Shown piece by piece: positions 9,295 to 19,731 of a stretch of DNA of 40,643 nt. Numbering within the stretch: the first letter of the stretch is position 1; the number at the start of each line of letters is the position of its first letter. Under the pieces are notes generated by a model. That model ran no database searches and was not told where the DNA came from. It saw only the letters and a program-made list of their open reading frames with translations. Origin of the DNA: Alkaliphilus pronyensis (GTDB lineage Bacteria; Bacillota; Clostridia; Peptostreptococcales; Natronincolaceae). Made by a program: the position numbers and the translations under genes. The stretch covers positions 1 through 40,643 of the forward strand of contig NZ_WBZC01000018.1 in NCBI RefSeq assembly GCF_009017275.1. The letters are read 5' to 3'.

Positions 9295-9738
9295 ATGAAG
9301 CTACATGAACTAAAACCTGCTGCAGGTGCCGTAAAGAAGAAAAAAAGAAAAGGTAGAGGTACTGGTAGTGGACTTGGTAAAACTGCTGGTAGAGGTGCCA
9401 ACGGTCAAAATGCACGTAGCGGTGGTGGTGTAAGACCAGGGTTTGAAGGAGGACAAATGCCTCTTATTAGAAGAATTCCTAAAAGAGGTTTTACAAATAT
9501 ATTCAAGAAGCAATATAATATACTAAATGTAGAAGACTTAAATGTATTCGAAAATGGAACAGAAGTTACAGTTGAATTTTTAAAGGCAAATGGTAATATT
9601 AAAAAGATAGAAAAAGATGGACTAAAAATATTAGGTGATGGTAACCTAGAAAAAAATCTAACAGTAAAGGCGCAAAAATTTACAAAGGCGGCTATTGAGA
9701 AGATTGAAGCTGCTGGAGGAAAGGCAGAGGTGATTTAA
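9295..9738 (+). CDS. rplO: 50S ribosomal protein L15
   Basis: The 147-residue L15 starts [20 protein letters not shown] and has the glycine-rich tail [20 protein letters not shown] that threads into 23S rRNA, followed by the globular domain. It is a late assembly protein. The binding site AAGGAGGTG precedes ATG. secY starts two bases after its stop. Confidence 0.97.
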   Translation: MKLHELKPAAGAVKKKKRKGRGTGSGLGKTAGRGANGQNARSGGGVRPGFEGGQMPLIRRIPKRGFTNIFKKQYNILNVEDLNVFENGTEVTVEFLKANGNIKKIEKDGLKILGDGNLEKNLTVKAQKFTKAAIEKIEAAGGKAEVI

Positions 9739-9739
9739 G

Positions 9740-11020
9740 GTGATTGCAACCTTAAGAAATGCTTGGAAAATTCCTGATTTAAGAAGCAAAATCCTTTTTA
9801 CCCTTATGATGCTGGTCATCTTTAGGCTAGGCTCTGTTATTCCAGTCCCTGGGATAAATATTGACTATGTAAAGAATATAGTTGATAATGCTGGATTACT
9901 TTCATTCTTTGACTTGTTTTCTGGTGGAGCATTTGGTAACATGACGATTTTTGCCCTTAGTATCACACCTTATATTACAGCATCCATTATTATGCAACTC
10001 CTTACTATTGCTATTCCTCGATTAGAAGAATTAGCAAAGGAAGGAGAGGAAGGTCGAAAGAAAATTGCCCAGTATACTAGATATGCAACTGTGGTACTGG
10101 CTTTAATTCAAGCATCTGGAATTACCCTTGGTCTTTTTAGAGGGGCACTTGTAGATAGAGATGCATTCAGCCTTACAGTTGTAGTACTGACATTGACAGC
10201 AGGTACTGCATTTTTGATGTGGTTAGGTGAACAGATAACAGAAAAAGGAATTGGCAATGGCATTTCACTCCTCATTTTTGCAGGTATTGTTTCAACTGTA
10301 CCAGATGGTGTGTTTAGAACCTTCATGCTTTTAAGAGCAAATGAATTATCAATAGTATCAGTAATAGTATTCTTAGCTATTGCAGTTGTAATAGTTGCAG
10401 GAGTAGTTGCTATTCAAGAGGGAGTTAGAAAAATTCCAGTACAATACGCAAAGCGTGTTGTTGGAAGGAAAATGTACGGAGGGCAAAGCTCACATATTCC
10501 CCTAAAAGTTAATCAATCTGGGGTAATTCCTGTAATCTTTGCAATGTCATTACTAGCTTTCCCACAAACTATTGCTTTTTTCTTTGGGCAAGACACAGGC
10601 TTTGCAATATTTGTGAGTAACTGGTTATCACCCAATAGTCCGTTAATCGGTGGTGTAATTCTTTATTCACTGATAAGTGCAATCTTAATTATATTCTTTA
10701 CCTATTTCTATACAGCAATAACCTTTAATCCAACGGAGATTGCTGCAAACATGAAGAAATATGGTGGGTTTATTCCTGGAATCAGACCAGGTAAGCCAAC
10801 ATCAGATTATTTAAATAAAGTATTAAATAGAATTACTTTAGCAGGGGCAGTTTTCTTAGCTACAATTGCTCTTTTACCAACTGTTATTATGAATGTTACA
10901 GGTATGCAAATGGGTTTTGGAGGCACTCCTCTACTAATCGTTGTTGGTGTTGCATTAGAGACCATGAAACAAATTGAAGCACAAATGTTAATGAGACATT
11001 ATCAAGGCTTCCTAAAATAA
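9740..11020 (+). CDS. secY: protein translocase subunit SecY
   Basis: The 426-residue protein has about ten membrane segments and the SecY signatures PGINIDYVKNIV, FGNMTIFALSITPYITASII (plug and TM2 region) and EQITEKGIGNGISLLIF. SecY forms the membrane channel for secreted and inserted proteins with SecE and SecG. Translation starts at GTG after AGAGGTGA, one base after the rplO stop, so it is probably coupled. Length is normal. Confidence 0.98.
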   Translation: MIATLRNAWKIPDLRSKILFTLMMLVIFRLGSVIPVPGINIDYVKNIVDNAGLLSFFDLFSGGAFGNMTIFALSITPYITASIIMQLLTIAIPRLEELAKEGEEGRKKIAQYTRYATVVLALIQASGITLGLFRGALVDRDAFSLTVVVLTLTAGTAFLMWLGEQITEKGIGNGISLLIFAGIVSTVPDGVFRTFMLLRANELSIVSVIVFLAIAVVIVAGVVAIQEGVRKIPVQYAKRVVGRKMYGGQSSHIPLKVNQSGVIPVIFAMSLLAFPQTIAFFFGQDTGFAIFVSNWLSPNSPLIGGVILYSLISAILIIFFTYFYTAITFNPTEIAANMKKYGGFIPGIRPGKPTSDYLNKVLNRITLAGAVFLATIALLPTVIMNVTGMQMGFGGTPLLIVVGVALETMKQIEAQMLMRHYQGFLK

Positions 11021-11027
11021 AAGGACA

Positions 11028-11047
11028 CATGGGGTAAACACCCCATG
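11028..11047 (+). other. perfect hairpin in the secY-adk spacer
   Basis: CATGGGGT, a four-base loop and ACCCCATG form an 8-bp GC-rich stem. No T-run follows, so it is not a rho-independent terminator. It may be an mRNA stability or processing structure separating secY from adk. Confidence 0.5.
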
Positions 11048-11077
11048 AACCTAATCTTCATACCGGGAGATGGTAAA

Positions 11078-11728
11078 ATGAGAATTATTTTAATGGGACC
11101 TCCAGGTGCTGGTAAAGGTACACAGGCAGTGACCATAGCAAATCATTTCAATATACCACATATATCTACTGGAGATATATTTAGATATAATATTAAAGAA
11201 GGAACAGAGCTTGGAAAAAAGGCTAAGTCCTTCATGGATAAAGGCCTGTTGGTGCCTGATGAAATTGTTGTTGCAATAGTTGAGGATCGTTTAAAGAAGG
11301 ATGATTGTCAAAATGGCTTTTTACTTGACGGTTTTCCAAGAACAGTTCCCCAAGCTGAAGCCTTAGATGAAGCCCTAGATAACATGAAGGTAAGTCTTTC
11401 AAAGGTAATAAACATCAATGTTGATAAGCAAATACTAATCGATCGAGCTGTAGGAAGAAGAATATGTAAAGACTGTGGTGCAACATATCATGTGAAGTTT
11501 AATCCTTCAGCTTCAGGTGTAGCATGTGAAAAGTGTGGAGGCAGCCTTTATCAAAGAGATGATGATAACCAAGAAACTGTTTCAACTAGGATAGAAGTAT
11601 ATTTAAAAGAAACACTGCCATTAATTGAGTATTATAAAAAAACTGGGAAACTAGTAGAAATTGATGGTCAAAAGGAAATTGATAAGGTCTTTGATGATAT
11701 TGTAAATGTGTTAAGGAGAGACCAATAA
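11078..11728 (+). CDS. adk: adenylate kinase, zinc-lid form
   Basis: This 216-residue enzyme converts ATP plus AMP to two ADP. It has the P-loop [10 protein letters not shown] (residues 7-16), the NMP-binding DGFPRT and the LID zinc site CKDC...CEKC, four cysteines typical of Gram-positive forms. I choose ATG 11078, after GGGAGATGG; the upstream in-frame ATG at 11045 lies in the secY-adk hairpin and would add residues unlike the family. The stop overlaps the map ATG by one base. Confidence 0.97.
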   Translation: MRIILMGPPGAGKGTQAVTIANHFNIPHISTGDIFRYNIKEGTELGKKAKSFMDKGLLVPDEIVVAIVEDRLKKDDCQNGFLLDGFPRTVPQAEALDEALDNMKVSLSKVININVDKQILIDRAVGRRICKDCGATYHVKFNPSASGVACEKCGGSLYQRDDDNQETVSTRIEVYLKETLPLIEYYKKTGKLVEIDGQKEIDKVFDDIVNVLRRDQ

Positions 11729-12474
11729 TGATTTATATCAAGTCTCAACAGGAACTACAAATCATGCGAGAGGCTGGAAAAATTGTTGCTGAGACCCATG
11801 AAATACTTCGAAATGCAATTAGACCAGGAATTACAACTAAAGAATTAGATGAAATTGCAGAAACCTATATTTTAAAACGAGGTGGCACTCCTGCATTTAA
11901 AGGATATGGAGGATTTCCAGCTAGCATATGTTCCTCAATTAATCATGAGGTAGTACATGGTATTCCAGGATTAAAAAGGTTAGAAGATGGCGATATTATT
12001 AGTATAGATATAGGGGTACTCTTTAATGGCTACTATGGTGATGCTGCCAAAACCCATGGAGTAGGTAAAATAAGTGAAGGTGCTCAACAGTTAATTGATG
12101 TAACTAGACAATGCTTTTATGAAGGAATTAAATATGCTAAAGAAGGCTATCGACTATCTGATATATCCCATAGTATTCAAGCATATGTTGAAGAACGTGG
12201 ATTTTCAGTTGTTAGAAACTTTGTAGGACATGGAATTGGCACAAAAATCCATGAAGAGCCACAAATACCTAATTACGGACCTCCAGGGAAAGGACCTAGG
12301 CTAAAGGCAGGAATGGTTTTAGCTATAGAACCTATGATAAATATGGGAACCTATGAGGTAAAGGTATTAGCAGATGGCTGGACTGTAGTCACCCTAGATG
12401 GTGAATACTCCGCCCACTATGAGCATACAGTTGCAGTTACTAACAACGAGCCTGAAGTTTTAACAGAGCTTTAA
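11728..12474 (+). CDS. map: type I methionine aminopeptidase
   Basis: The 248-residue enzyme removes the initiator Met from nascent proteins. Metal ligands appear in SIDIGV and GDAAKTH (two Asp), [12 protein letters not shown] (His), AIEPM (Glu) and EHTVAV (Glu). [11 protein letters not shown] carries the conserved substrate-binding His. The ATG overlaps the adk stop. Its place between adk and infA is standard in Firmicutes. Confidence 0.97.
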   Translation: MIYIKSQQELQIMREAGKIVAETHEILRNAIRPGITTKELDEIAETYILKRGGTPAFKGYGGFPASICSSINHEVVHGIPGLKRLEDGDIISIDIGVLFNGYYGDAAKTHGVGKISEGAQQLIDVTRQCFYEGIKYAKEGYRLSDISHSIQAYVEERGFSVVRNFVGHGIGTKIHEEPQIPNYGPPGKGPRLKAGMVLAIEPMINMGTYEVKVLADGWTVVTLDGEYSAHYEHTVAVTNNEPEVLTEL

Positions 12475-12496
12475 TCCAGGCAAATGAGGTGACATT

Positions 12497-12781
12497 TTGG
12501 AAATAAGTGATTTTAATATAGGGCAATTAGTTCGCTCAACTAAAGGCAGAGATAAAGGTCGTATTTTTGTAATAGTAAGGGTTTTAGATGATGAGTATGT
12601 TTTAATTGCAGATGGCGACCTAAGAAAAATTGATAAACCCAAAAAGAAGAAAATCAAACATCTAGCAAAAATCAATGTCATTTCTGAAGAAATAAAGGAA
12701 GCATTATACAATGATAAAAAAATCAATAATGCCTTTATTAGAAAAGAGCTAGAAAGATTGGGAGTTAATTCCCGAGATTAA
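12497..12781 (+). CDS. KOW-domain RNA-binding protein
   Basis: The 94-residue product has a KOW-type N-terminus (GQLVRSTKGRDKGRIFVIV), then a basic stretch KPKKKKIKHLAKIN. Clostridia and relatives commonly encode such an L14e-like KOW protein between map and infA; its exact function is not established. It starts at TTG with GAGGTGA about six bases upstream. An RNA or ribosome-associated role is inferred from the domain and the operon. Confidence 0.85.
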   Translation: MEISDFNIGQLVRSTKGRDKGRIFVIVRVLDDEYVLIADGDLRKIDKPKKKKIKHLAKINVISEEIKEALYNDKKINNAFIRKELERLGVNSRD

Positions 12782-12798
12782 GGAGGTTTGATTGCTAA

Positions 12799-13017
12799 AT
12801 GTCAAAGCAAGACGTAATAGAGGTGGAGGGTGTTGTTAAAGAGGCCTTGCCCAATGCCATGTTTATAGTACAGCTAGAAAATGGGCATGAAATCTTAGCA
12901 CATATATCAGGCAAGTTAAGAATGAATTTCATCAGAATACTACCTGGAGATAAGGTAACAGTTGAGCTATCTCCATACGATTTAACCCGTGGTAGAATAA
13001 CCTGGAGAAAGAAGTAG
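12799..13017 (+). CDS. infA: translation initiation factor IF-1
   Basis: The 72-residue protein is a complete S1/OB-fold IF-1: [33 protein letters not shown] is the family core, and it ends [13 protein letters not shown]-1 occupies the A site during 30S initiation. ATG follows AAGGAGG. It lies directly before rpmJ. Confidence 0.98.
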   Translation: MSKQDVIEVEGVVKEALPNAMFIVQLENGHEILAHISGKLRMNFIRILPGDKVTVELSPYDLTRGRITWRKK

Positions 13018-13032
13018 TTGAGGAGGGATTAA

Positions 13033-13149
<117 letters not shown>

Positions 13150-13186
13150 TTACAAAAACATACTAGAACTCTCAGATAATTAATGA

Positions 13187-13332
13187 TATAATATAACATT
13201 GTGATAATTAGTTTACGGGTGCGGCTGCTTCAGTGAAAACTGAGTTCCGTAAACTAAAGCATTATAAATAACTAAATGTTAAAGAATTGCATGAAAATAT
13301 GAGGTAAAGTGAATTAGGAGGTGTAAAGTTTT
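13187..13332 (+). ncRNA. promoter and structured leader before rpsM
   Basis: TATAAT (13187-13192) is a good -10 box, but no clear -35 is seen 17 nt upstream. Downstream, TTAGTTTACGG (13208-13218) pairs perfectly with CCGTAAACTAA (13247-13257), and the enclosed region has a TCAGT-GAAA-ACTGA hairpin with a GNRA loop. The following genes include rpsD (S4), as in the E. coli alpha operon that S4 represses through its leader. Control by S4 here is inferred. Confidence 0.5.
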
Positions 13333-13704
13333 ATGGCCAGAATTGCTGGTGTAGACTTACCAAGAGACAAAAGAGTAGAAATTGGATTAACGAATATATA
13401 TGGTATTGGCAGAAGAACTTCCAATAGTATTTTAGCAGCAGCAGGTATTAATCCTGATACAAGAGTTAAGGATTTAACTGAAGAAGAGATTAATGGCTTA
13501 AGAAAAGTAATTGATGCCAACCATCATGTTGAAGGTGATTTAAGAAGAGAAATTGCATTAAACATCAAAAGATTAAAGGAAATTAGATGCTATAGAGGAA
13601 TTAGACATATTAAAGGCTTACCTGTTAGAGGACAAAAGACTAAAACCAATGCTAGAACACGTAAAGGTCCTAAGAAAACAGTTGGTCGTAAGAAGAAAAA
13701 ATAA
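13333..13704 (+). CDS. rpsM: 30S ribosomal protein S13
   Basis: The 123-residue S13 starts [20 protein letters not shown] and has the C-terminal [18 protein letters not shown] tail that contacts P-site tRNA. S13 forms the head-body bridge with L5. The binding site is AGGAGGTG, ten or so bases before the ATG. The gene is separated from rpmJ by about 180 nt that hold a probable promoter and leader. Confidence 0.98.
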   Translation: MARIAGVDLPRDKRVEIGLTNIYGIGRRTSNSILAAAGINPDTRVKDLTEEEINGLRKVIDANHHVEGDLRREIALNIKRLKEIRCYRGIRHIKGLPVRGQKTKTNARTRKGPKKTVGRKKKK

Positions 13705-13726
13705 TGGGTAAGGAGGGATTATCAAA

Positions 13727-14125
13727 ATGGCTAAAGTAGCAAAAAAGAAAACCACCCGTAGAAGAAAAGAACGAAAAAATATAGAACGTGGTCAAGCTCA
13801 TATCCAATCAACCTTTAATAATTCGATTATTACTTTGACTGATATGAAAGGTAATACTATTGCTTGGGCCAGTGCTGGACAATTAGGGTTCAAGGGTTCT
13901 AGAAAATCAACTCCCTTCGCTGCCCAAATGGCTGCAGAAACAGCTGCTAAAACAGCTATGGAGCATGGTTTAAAGTCAGTAGAAGTATTTGTTAAGGGTC
14001 CTGGAGCGGGTAGAGAAGCTGCTATTCGATCATTACAGGCATCAGGTCTTGAAGTGAGTTCAATTAAAGATGTAACTCCAATACCTCATAATGGTTGTAG
14101 ACCACCGAAACGCAGAAGAGTTTAA
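13727..14125 (+). CDS. rpsK: 30S ribosomal protein S11
   Basis: The 132-residue S11 contains [32 protein letters not shown] and the C-terminal [16 protein letters not shown]11 forms part of the mRNA exit channel on the platform. A AAGGAGGG site precedes the ATG, 22 nt after rpsM. Confidence 0.98.
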   Translation: MAKVAKKKTTRRRKERKNIERGQAHIQSTFNNSIITLTDMKGNTIAWASAGQLGFKGSRKSTPFAAQMAAETAAKTAMEHGLKSVEVFVKGPGAGREAAIRSLQASGLEVSSIKDVTPIPHNGCRPPKRRRV

Positions 14126-14148
14126 TAAGGATTAGGAGGTGTGTAATA

Positions 14149-14772
14149 ATGGCAAGATATACAGATGCAGTATGCAGATTATGTCGTAGAGAAGGTATGA
14201 AATTATATCTAAAAGGTGATAGATGTTATTCAGATAAATGTGCAATAAACAAGAGAAATGTACCACCAGGACAACACGGACTTAGCCGTAAAAAGCTTTC
14301 AAACTATGGAATCCAGCTAAGAGAAAAGCAAAAAGCTAAAAGATTCTATGGAGTGCTAGAAACACAATTTAGAAAGTATTTTGAAATGGCTGACAAGCAA
14401 GCTGGTATTACAGGCGAAAACCTGTTAAGGATATTAGAATCTCGTCTTGATAATGTAGTATATCGTTTAGGACTAGCTACATCAAGGGCAGAAGCTAGAC
14501 AGCTGGTAGTTCATGGACACTTTACAGTTAACGGTAATAAGGTTGATATACCTTCATACTTGGTAAGTATAGGTGATTCAATTGCAGTTAGAGATAAATC
14601 AAGAAGTTCAGAGAAGTTCAAAGCAATAGCAGAAAACTTTAACGGAACTGTGCCAAATTGGTTATCTGTTGATATGGAAAAGTTAGAGGGGAAAATTGTT
14701 TCATTGCCTTCAAGAGAAGATATTGATTTACCAATAGCAGAAAACCTAATTGTAGAGTTATATTCTAGATAA
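14149..14772 (+). CDS. rpsD: 30S ribosomal protein S4, zinc-binding form
   Basis: The 207-residue S4 has Cys at residues 9, 12, 26 and 31 (the C+ zinc site), the RNA-binding S4 domain around [20 protein letters not shown], and the closing [11 protein letters not shown]4 nucleates 30S assembly and is a translational repressor in many bacteria. In this window it is inside the alpha operon between rpsK and rpoA, unlike B. subtilis where it stands alone, which fits autogenous control through the rpsM leader. Confidence 0.98.
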   Translation: MARYTDAVCRLCRREGMKLYLKGDRCYSDKCAINKRNVPPGQHGLSRKKLSNYGIQLREKQKAKRFYGVLETQFRKYFEMADKQAGITGENLLRILESRLDNVVYRLGLATSRAEARQLVVHGHFTVNGNKVDIPSYLVSIGDSIAVRDKSRSSEKFKAIAENFNGTVPNWLSVDMEKLEGKIVSLPSREDIDLPIAENLIVELYSR

Positions 14773-14835
14773 TAATCAATTGGAATCAGTTACCCTCGTT
14801 AAAATAGCGAAAAGAATTAAAGGAGGGTTTATAGA

Positions 14836-15783
14836 ATGATAGAAATGGAAAAACCGAAGGTTGATATTGTAGAAATTAATGATGATAATACTTATGGGAA
14901 GTTTGTTGTAGAGCCACTAGAAAGAGGGTATGGAACTACCCTAGGAAATTCTCTACGAAGAATTATGTTATCATCTTTACCAGGGGCTGCTGTAACATCT
15001 GTTAAGATTGATGGTGTTCTACACGAATTCTCAACTATACCAGGTGTTAAAGAGGATGTTACCGAGATTATACTAAATCTAAAGGATTTGTCATGCAAGC
15101 TACACAGTAATGAGGCTAAAACAGTTCGCATAGAAGCAGTAGGGGAAGGAACTATTACAGCAGGAGATATTATTGCAGATGCTGATGTAGAAATTCTAAA
15201 CCCAGATATGCATATAGCCACACTAGATAGCGATGCAAAGCTAAATATGGAGATTTACATCACCAATGGAAGAGGCTATATATCTTCTGAAAACAATAAA
15301 ACTCCAGGAATGCCTATAGGTATAATACCAGTGGATTCTATCTTTACCCCAGTAAAAAAGGTGAGTTATTCAGTAGAAAACACTCGTGTTGGGCAGGTAA
15401 CCGACTATGACAAGTTAATAATTGATGTATTTACTGATGGAAGCATAAAGCCTGATGAGGCTGTATCCTTAGCAGCTAAAATAATGAATGAGCACTTAAA
15501 TTTGTTTATTACTTTAACTGAACATGTTAATGATGTAGAAATTATGGTTCAAAAAGAAGAAGACAAGAAGGAAAAAGTGCTGGAAATGACCATTGAAGAG
15601 CTAGATTTATCTGTACGTTCCTATAATTGTCTAAAGAGGGCTGGAATAAACACAGTTGAAGAGCTTACTCAAAAGTCAGAGGAAGATATGATGAAGGTAA
15701 GAAATCTTGGGAAGAAGTCTTTAGAAGAGGTACAAAAGAAATTAGCAGAATTGGGCTTAGGACTAAGACCAAGTGATGAGTAA
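14836..15783 (+). CDS. rpoA: RNA polymerase alpha subunit
   Basis: The 315-residue protein has the alpha N-terminal dimerisation domain ([21 protein letters not shown]) and the C-terminal DNA- and activator-binding domain with [20 protein letters not shown] and [12 protein letters not shown], joined by an acidic/basic linker. Length is normal. The start is ATG with AAAGGAGGG; another ATG three codons later is possible. It lies between rpsD and rplQ as usual. Confidence 0.98.
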   Translation: MIEMEKPKVDIVEINDDNTYGKFVVEPLERGYGTTLGNSLRRIMLSSLPGAAVTSVKIDGVLHEFSTIPGVKEDVTEIILNLKDLSCKLHSNEAKTVRIEAVGEGTITAGDIIADADVEILNPDMHIATLDSDAKLNMEIYITNGRGYISSENNKTPGMPIGIIPVDSIFTPVKKVSYSVENTRVGQVTDYDKLIIDVFTDGSIKPDEAVSLAAKIMNEHLNLFITLTEHVNDVEIMVQKEEDKKEKVLEMTIEELDLSVRSYNCLKRAGINTVEELTQKSEEDMMKVRNLGKKSLEEVQKKLAELGLGLRPSDE

Positions 15784-15808
15784 ACTAAGAAGGTAAGGAG
15801 GTATCGAC

Positions 15809-16147
15809 ATGCCATATCGTAAGCTAGGTCGTGAATCTGGACATAGAAACCTCATGCTAAGAAACCTGGTAACAAGTTTAATTAAGCATGGAAGAATAGA
15901 AACAACAGAATCAAGAGCAAAAGAAACAAGAAAGCTAGCAGAAAAAATGATCACACTTGCAAAACGAGGTGATCTTCATGCTAGACGTCAAGTACTATCC
16001 TATATGACAGATGAAACTGTTGTAAAAAACCTATTTGATGAAGTAGCACCAAAGTATCAAGAGAAAGCAGGGGGATATACCCGTATAATGAAGCTTGGTC
16101 CTCGTAGAGGAGACGCTGCGGAAGTTGTAATTATAGAATTAGTATAG
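15809..16147 (+). CDS. rplQ: 50S ribosomal protein L17
   Basis: The 112-residue L17 begins [20 protein letters not shown] and ends with [17 protein letters not shown]17 borders the peptide exit. It is the last gene of the alpha operon; a hairpin with a T-rich tail follows immediately. Confidence 0.98.
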   Translation: MPYRKLGRESGHRNLMLRNLVTSLIKHGRIETTESRAKETRKLAEKMITLAKRGDLHARRQVLSYMTDETVVKNLFDEVAPKYQEKAGGYTRIMKLGPRRGDAAEVVIIELV

Positions 16148-16158
16148 AAGAGATGGGA

Positions 16159-16193
16159 GGGATTAAGTGTTGTACTTAGTCCCTGTTTTATTT
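16159..16193 (+). terminator. terminator after rplQ
   Basis: GGGATTAAG (16159-16167) pairs with CTTAGTCCC (16175-16183), one G-U pair, followed by TGTTTTATTT. It ends the alpha operon before the ECF transporter genes. Confidence 0.75.
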
Positions 16194-16228
16194 CAGATTT
16201 AAATATGGTTATTTCTTATAAAATAAGG

Positions 16229-16234
16229 TATAAT
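16229..16234 (+). promoter_or_regulatory. candidate -10 box for the ecfA1 operon
   Basis: A perfect TATAAT stands 54 bases before the ecfA1 start and after the rplQ terminator. The -35 region is poor (TGGTTA at 17-nt spacing), so the promoter may be weak or activated. Confidence 0.45.
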
Positions 16235-16287
16235 ATCATTTGAGCTATGAGGGTGCATTATACATTGAATTTAAAAGAGGGATATAC

Positions 16288-17124
16288 ATGGAAAAAATGA
16301 TTAAAGTGGATAAGGTAACCTATGACTATAGCAATAGCGAAAAAGAGGTTATTGCACTAAATAATATTTCATTAGAGGTCAAGCAAGGAGAGTTTGTAGT
16401 TATTATTGGACATAATGGCTCAGGAAAATCCACCTTGGCAAAGCATCTTAATGCATTATTATTACCTACAGAGGGAGATGTTTTTGTAAAGGGTTTAAAT
16501 ACAAAGGATGAAAGCAAAATTTGGGATATACGTCAATTTGCAGGCATGGTTTTTCAAAATCCAGATAACCAAATAGTTGCTACAATAGTAGAAGAGGATG
16601 TAGCCTTTGGTCCAGAGAATTTAGGCCTTCAGCCAAATGAAATAAGAAATCGTATAGAAAGCTCCCTAAAGGTGGTTGATATGGAGGAGTTTAGACATAA
16701 GGCTCCACATCTACTGTCGGGGGGTCAAAAGCAAAGAATAGCAATAGCTGGTGTAATTGCAATGCGTCCATCCTGTATTATTTTCGATGAACCTACAGCA
16801 ATGCTAGATCCTTCGGGAAGAAAAGAAGTTATAAATACAATAAAAAAATTAAACAAAGAAGAGCAAATTACTATTATACACATAACTCATTTTATGGAGG
16901 AGGCAGTAAATGCCGACAGAGTTATTGTAATGGAGGATGGCGATATTGTCTTAGAGGGCACCCCTCGAGAAGTGTTTTCTCAGGTTGAAAGATTAAAAAA
17001 GCTGGCTCTGGATGTACCACAGGTAACAGAGCTTGCCCATCAATTGATTAAGGAAGGTATTGACCTTCCCCACGATATTTTAACTGTAGACGAAATGGTG
17101 ATGAAATTATGTCAATTAAAATAG
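16288..17124 (+). CDS. ecfA1: ECF transporter ATPase A1
   Basis: The 278-residue ATPase has Walker [10 protein letters not shown] (residues 41-49), the Q-loop FQNPDNQ, signature LSGGQKQR and Walker [14 protein letters not shown] start at ATG 16288 after AAGAGGG rather than an upstream TTG that lacks a binding site. With EcfA2 and EcfT it forms the shared energising module that powers vitamin and metal uptake by separate S components. It overlaps ecfA2 by 16 nt. Confidence 0.94.
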   Translation: MEKMIKVDKVTYDYSNSEKEVIALNNISLEVKQGEFVVIIGHNGSGKSTLAKHLNALLLPTEGDVFVKGLNTKDESKIWDIRQFAGMVFQNPDNQIVATIVEEDVAFGPENLGLQPNEIRNRIESSLKVVDMEEFRHKAPHLLSGGQKQRIAIAGVIAMRPSCIIFDEPTAMLDPSGRKEVINTIKKLNKEEQITIIHITHFMEEAVNADRVIVMEDGDIVLEGTPREVFSQVERLKKLALDVPQVTELAHQLIKEGIDLPHDILTVDEMVMKLCQLK

Positions 17125-17972
17125 AAAATTTAACCCATATATATAATCCTAGCAGTCCCTTTGAGACAACAGCATTGGATAACATTAGCTTTGAAGTTAC
17201 TGAAGGTGAATTTATTGGATTAATAGGCCATACGGGATCGGGAAAATCTACCCTAATACAGCATCTAAATGGATTACTAAAGCCAACTAAAGGTAAAATC
17301 CTTATTAACCAAGTGGATATAACATCTAAGGATGTAAAGCTACAGGACATAAGAAAAAACGTAGGCTTAGTCTTTCAATATCCAGAGCATCAATTATTTG
17401 AAGAAACAGTATATAAGGATATTGCCTTTGGACCAGCTAACTTGGGCTTAAATGAAGAAGAGATAAAAGCTAGAGTAGTAGAAGCAATGGATCTTGTAAG
17501 GCTTCCCTTTCAAGAGCTAAGGGATAGATCACCCTTTGAGCTAAGCGGAGGTCAACGTAGAAGAGTGGCTATTGCAGGGGTTTTAGCAATGAAGCCAAAT
17601 ATACTCATACTAGATGAACCAACAGCAGGCTTAGACCCAAAGGGGCGAGATGAGATTCTGGAGCAGATAAAAAGCCTTCATCAACAGGTACAAAACACAG
17701 TTATTTTAGTTTCCCATAGCATGGAGGATATAGCAAAACTAGTAGACAGAATTATTGTTATGCATAAGGGAAAGGTATCATTAATAGGAAAGCCAACACA
17801 GGTGTTTAAAGAGGTGGAGGTACTAGAGTCTATAGGACTAGGTATTCCTCAAATAACCTACTTAATGAAAATGCTGAAGGAAAACAATATTAAGCTTAGG
17901 GAAGATATCCTAACAATAGAGGAAGCAAAGGCTGAAATAATAAACTGGATAAGGGGTAATAAAAATGCTTAA
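17109..17972 (+). CDS. ecfA2: ECF transporter ATPase A2
   Basis: The 287-residue partner ATPase has Walker [10 protein letters not shown] (residues 40-48), [13 protein letters not shown], signature LSGGQRRR and Walker [12 protein letters not shown]. The FQYPEHQ motif and the pair of dissimilar ATPases are typical of the group II ECF system. It overlaps both neighbours (ecfA1 by 16 nt, ecfT by 8 nt), so the three proteins are probably made in balance. Confidence 0.94.
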   Translation: MSIKIENLTHIYNPSSPFETTALDNISFEVTEGEFIGLIGHTGSGKSTLIQHLNGLLKPTKGKILINQVDITSKDVKLQDIRKNVGLVFQYPEHQLFEETVYKDIAFGPANLGLNEEEIKARVVEAMDLVRLPFQELRDRSPFELSGGQRRRVAIAGVLAMKPNILILDEPTAGLDPKGRDEILEQIKSLHQQVQNTVILVSHSMEDIAKLVDRIIVMHKGKVSLIGKPTQVFKEVEVLESIGLGIPQITYLMKMLKENNIKLREDILTIEEAKAEIINWIRGNKNA

Positions 17973-18762
17973 AGATATAACCATTGGTCAGTTTTATCCA
18001 ACTGGTTCATTTATACATGAGTTAGACCCAAGAACAAAAATACTTATTACCTTTGCATATATAGTAGGACTATTTATTGTTAGTAGCTTTATATCCTATG
18101 GAATTGTAGCACTATTTGTGCTGGGCTGTATTTTTGTGTCGAAAATACCTGTAAAATATATGCTAAAGGGCTTAAAACCATTAAGAGTTATAATAATCAT
18201 TACTTTTATTATTAATATATTTATGACTAGTGGTACTATTATATATAGCCTTGGTCCACTTAATGTAACTGTAGAGGGGTTGTATCAAGGTACCTTTATG
18301 GCCTTTAGGCTAGTTTTTTTAGTTGTAGGAACCTCTTTATTAACACTTACAACTTCACCAATAGCACTAACAGATGGAATAGAAAACCTCCTAAATCCAT
18401 TAAAGCCAATAGGTATTCCCGCCCACGAGCTTGCAATGATGATGACGATTGCACTAAGATTTATACCAACATTATTGGAGGAAACCGATAAAATAATGAA
18501 GGCTCAAATGGCTAGAGGAGCAGACTTCGAAAGCGGTAACATAATAAATCGTGCTAAAAGTCTTGTCCCATTATTAGTACCTTTATTCATCAGTGCCTTT
18601 AGAAGGGCTGACGAATTAGCAATGGCTATGGAGGCTAGATGCTATCGAGGCGGAGATAATAGAACAAGAATGAAGCAGCTTGTAATACAAAAAAATGATA
18701 TTATTAGCATGGCTGTAATGGGCATGTTTATTGCAATATTAATATATGTTAGGATAAGATAA
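17965..18762 (+). CDS. ecfT: ECF transporter transmembrane coupling subunit
   Basis: The 265-residue membrane protein has several hydrophobic segments and two coupling motifs of the EcfT family: MARGADF and the later EARCYRGG, which contact the ATPases. It joins the ATPases to an exchangeable S component. No S component is beside it; one lies 18 kb away at 36882. The start overlaps ecfA2. Confidence 0.93.
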   Translation: MLKDITIGQFYPTGSFIHELDPRTKILITFAYIVGLFIVSSFISYGIVALFVLGCIFVSKIPVKYMLKGLKPLRVIIIITFIINIFMTSGTIIYSLGPLNVTVEGLYQGTFMAFRLVFLVVGTSLLTLTTSPIALTDGIENLLNPLKPIGIPAHELAMMMTIALRFIPTLLEETDKIMKAQMARGADFESGNIINRAKSLVPLLVPLFISAFRRADELAMAMEARCYRGGDNRTRMKQLVIQKNDIISMAVMGMFIAILIYVRIR

Positions 18763-18874
18763 TGTTTAGTGTTGAATGTTGAATGAAAAGAAGATAAAAC
18801 TTATTTTATATAAAAATATATAATGTTATTCTTAATAAGCTTAATAATTTGAATATAGAGATGGGTTGATTTTA

Positions 18875-19621
18875 ATGAGAAACATTAAAATTGAAATTCA
18901 ATACGATGGCACAAATTTTTCAGGATGGCAGATGCAAACCAACGGAAGAACAGTACAAGAAGAAATAGTAAAGGCACTCTATAAGCTTACCCATAAGCAA
19001 ATAAGCCTTCATGGAGCAGGAAGAACAGATGCAGGAGTACATGCTAAAGGACAAGTAGCTAATTTTAAAATAGAGTCATCAATCCCTACAAGTAAAATTC
19101 CATCAGCAATAAACAGATTCCTTCCAGAGGATGTAAGTGTATTTAGAGCAGCTGAAATGCCAGAAAACTTCCATGCTAGATATAGTGCAACTGGAAAGAA
19201 ATATTCCTATCTAATCTATTTAGATACCTATAGAAACCCATTACTCCGTAACTATGGCTATCATATACCATATGAAATTAATTTAGGAAAGATGAAGGCT
19301 GCATCTAAGCTATTAATAGGTACCCACGATTTTAGAGGATTTATGTCTAGTGGAAGTAGCATAAGGGATACAGTTAGAAGAATAGATGAAATAGAGTTCA
19401 AAAAAAATGAAAAAAATTTATGGATTTCCTTTCAGGGGAATGGATTCCTATATAATATGGTAAGAATAATAGTAGGAACCTTTTTAGAGATAGGCAGAGG
19501 AAGATTTGATAATGTAAATATTGTTAAGGCATTAGAAACAGGACAAAGACAGTATCTTGGCCCTACTGCTCCCCCACATGGACTTTATTTAGATAAAGTA
19601 TTTTACTACTTGACACACTAG
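18875..19621 (+). CDS. truA: tRNA pseudouridine(38-40) synthase
   Basis: The 248-residue enzyme makes pseudouridine in the anticodon stem-loop. It has IQYDGTNFSGWQ at the N-terminus, the catalytic Asp in GRTDAGVHAKGQV, and NGFLYNMVRIIVGT near the end. ATG 18875 is chosen because conserved sequence starts there; a TTG nine bases upstream is possible. The -35 box of the rplM promoter lies within its last codons. In Firmicutes it often follows ecfT, as here. Confidence 0.96.
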   Translation: MRNIKIEIQYDGTNFSGWQMQTNGRTVQEEIVKALYKLTHKQISLHGAGRTDAGVHAKGQVANFKIESSIPTSKIPSAINRFLPEDVSVFRAAEMPENFHARYSATGKKYSYLIYLDTYRNPLLRNYGYHIPYEINLGKMKAASKLLIGTHDFRGFMSSGSSIRDTVRRIDEIEFKKNEKNLWISFQGNGFLYNMVRIIVGTFLEIGRGRFDNVNIVKALETGQRQYLGPTAPPHGLYLDKVFYYLTH

Positions 19622-19638
19622 GCTCATTGTATTACAAT
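19610..19638 (+). promoter_or_regulatory. sigma-A promoter of rplM-rpsI
   Basis: A perfect TTGACA (19610-19615), 17-nt spacer and TACAAT (19633-19638) overlap the end of truA. Transcription would begin near 19645, leaving an 84-87 nt leader before rplM. Confidence 0.8.
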
Positions 19639-19644
19639 AATAGA

Positions 19645-19728
19645 AGCGTGAAAAATGATCCACTAGCCCCGGATCTTTACGTATAGATATCTTACACTCA
19701 AAATTCAGATAAGATATAAGGAGGGAAA
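19645..19728 (+). ncRNA. candidate L13 leader RNA
   Basis: The rplM leader has a GATCC/GGATC hairpin with a nine-base loop (starting near 19657) and then ATATCTTA/TAAGATAT, an 8-bp stem whose right arm abuts the GGAGGG binding site. L13 leaders are a known Firmicutes ribosomal-protein leader class; I cannot confirm the family consensus from memory, so the name is inferred from position and structure. Confidence 0.5.
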
Positions 19729-19731
19729 ATG

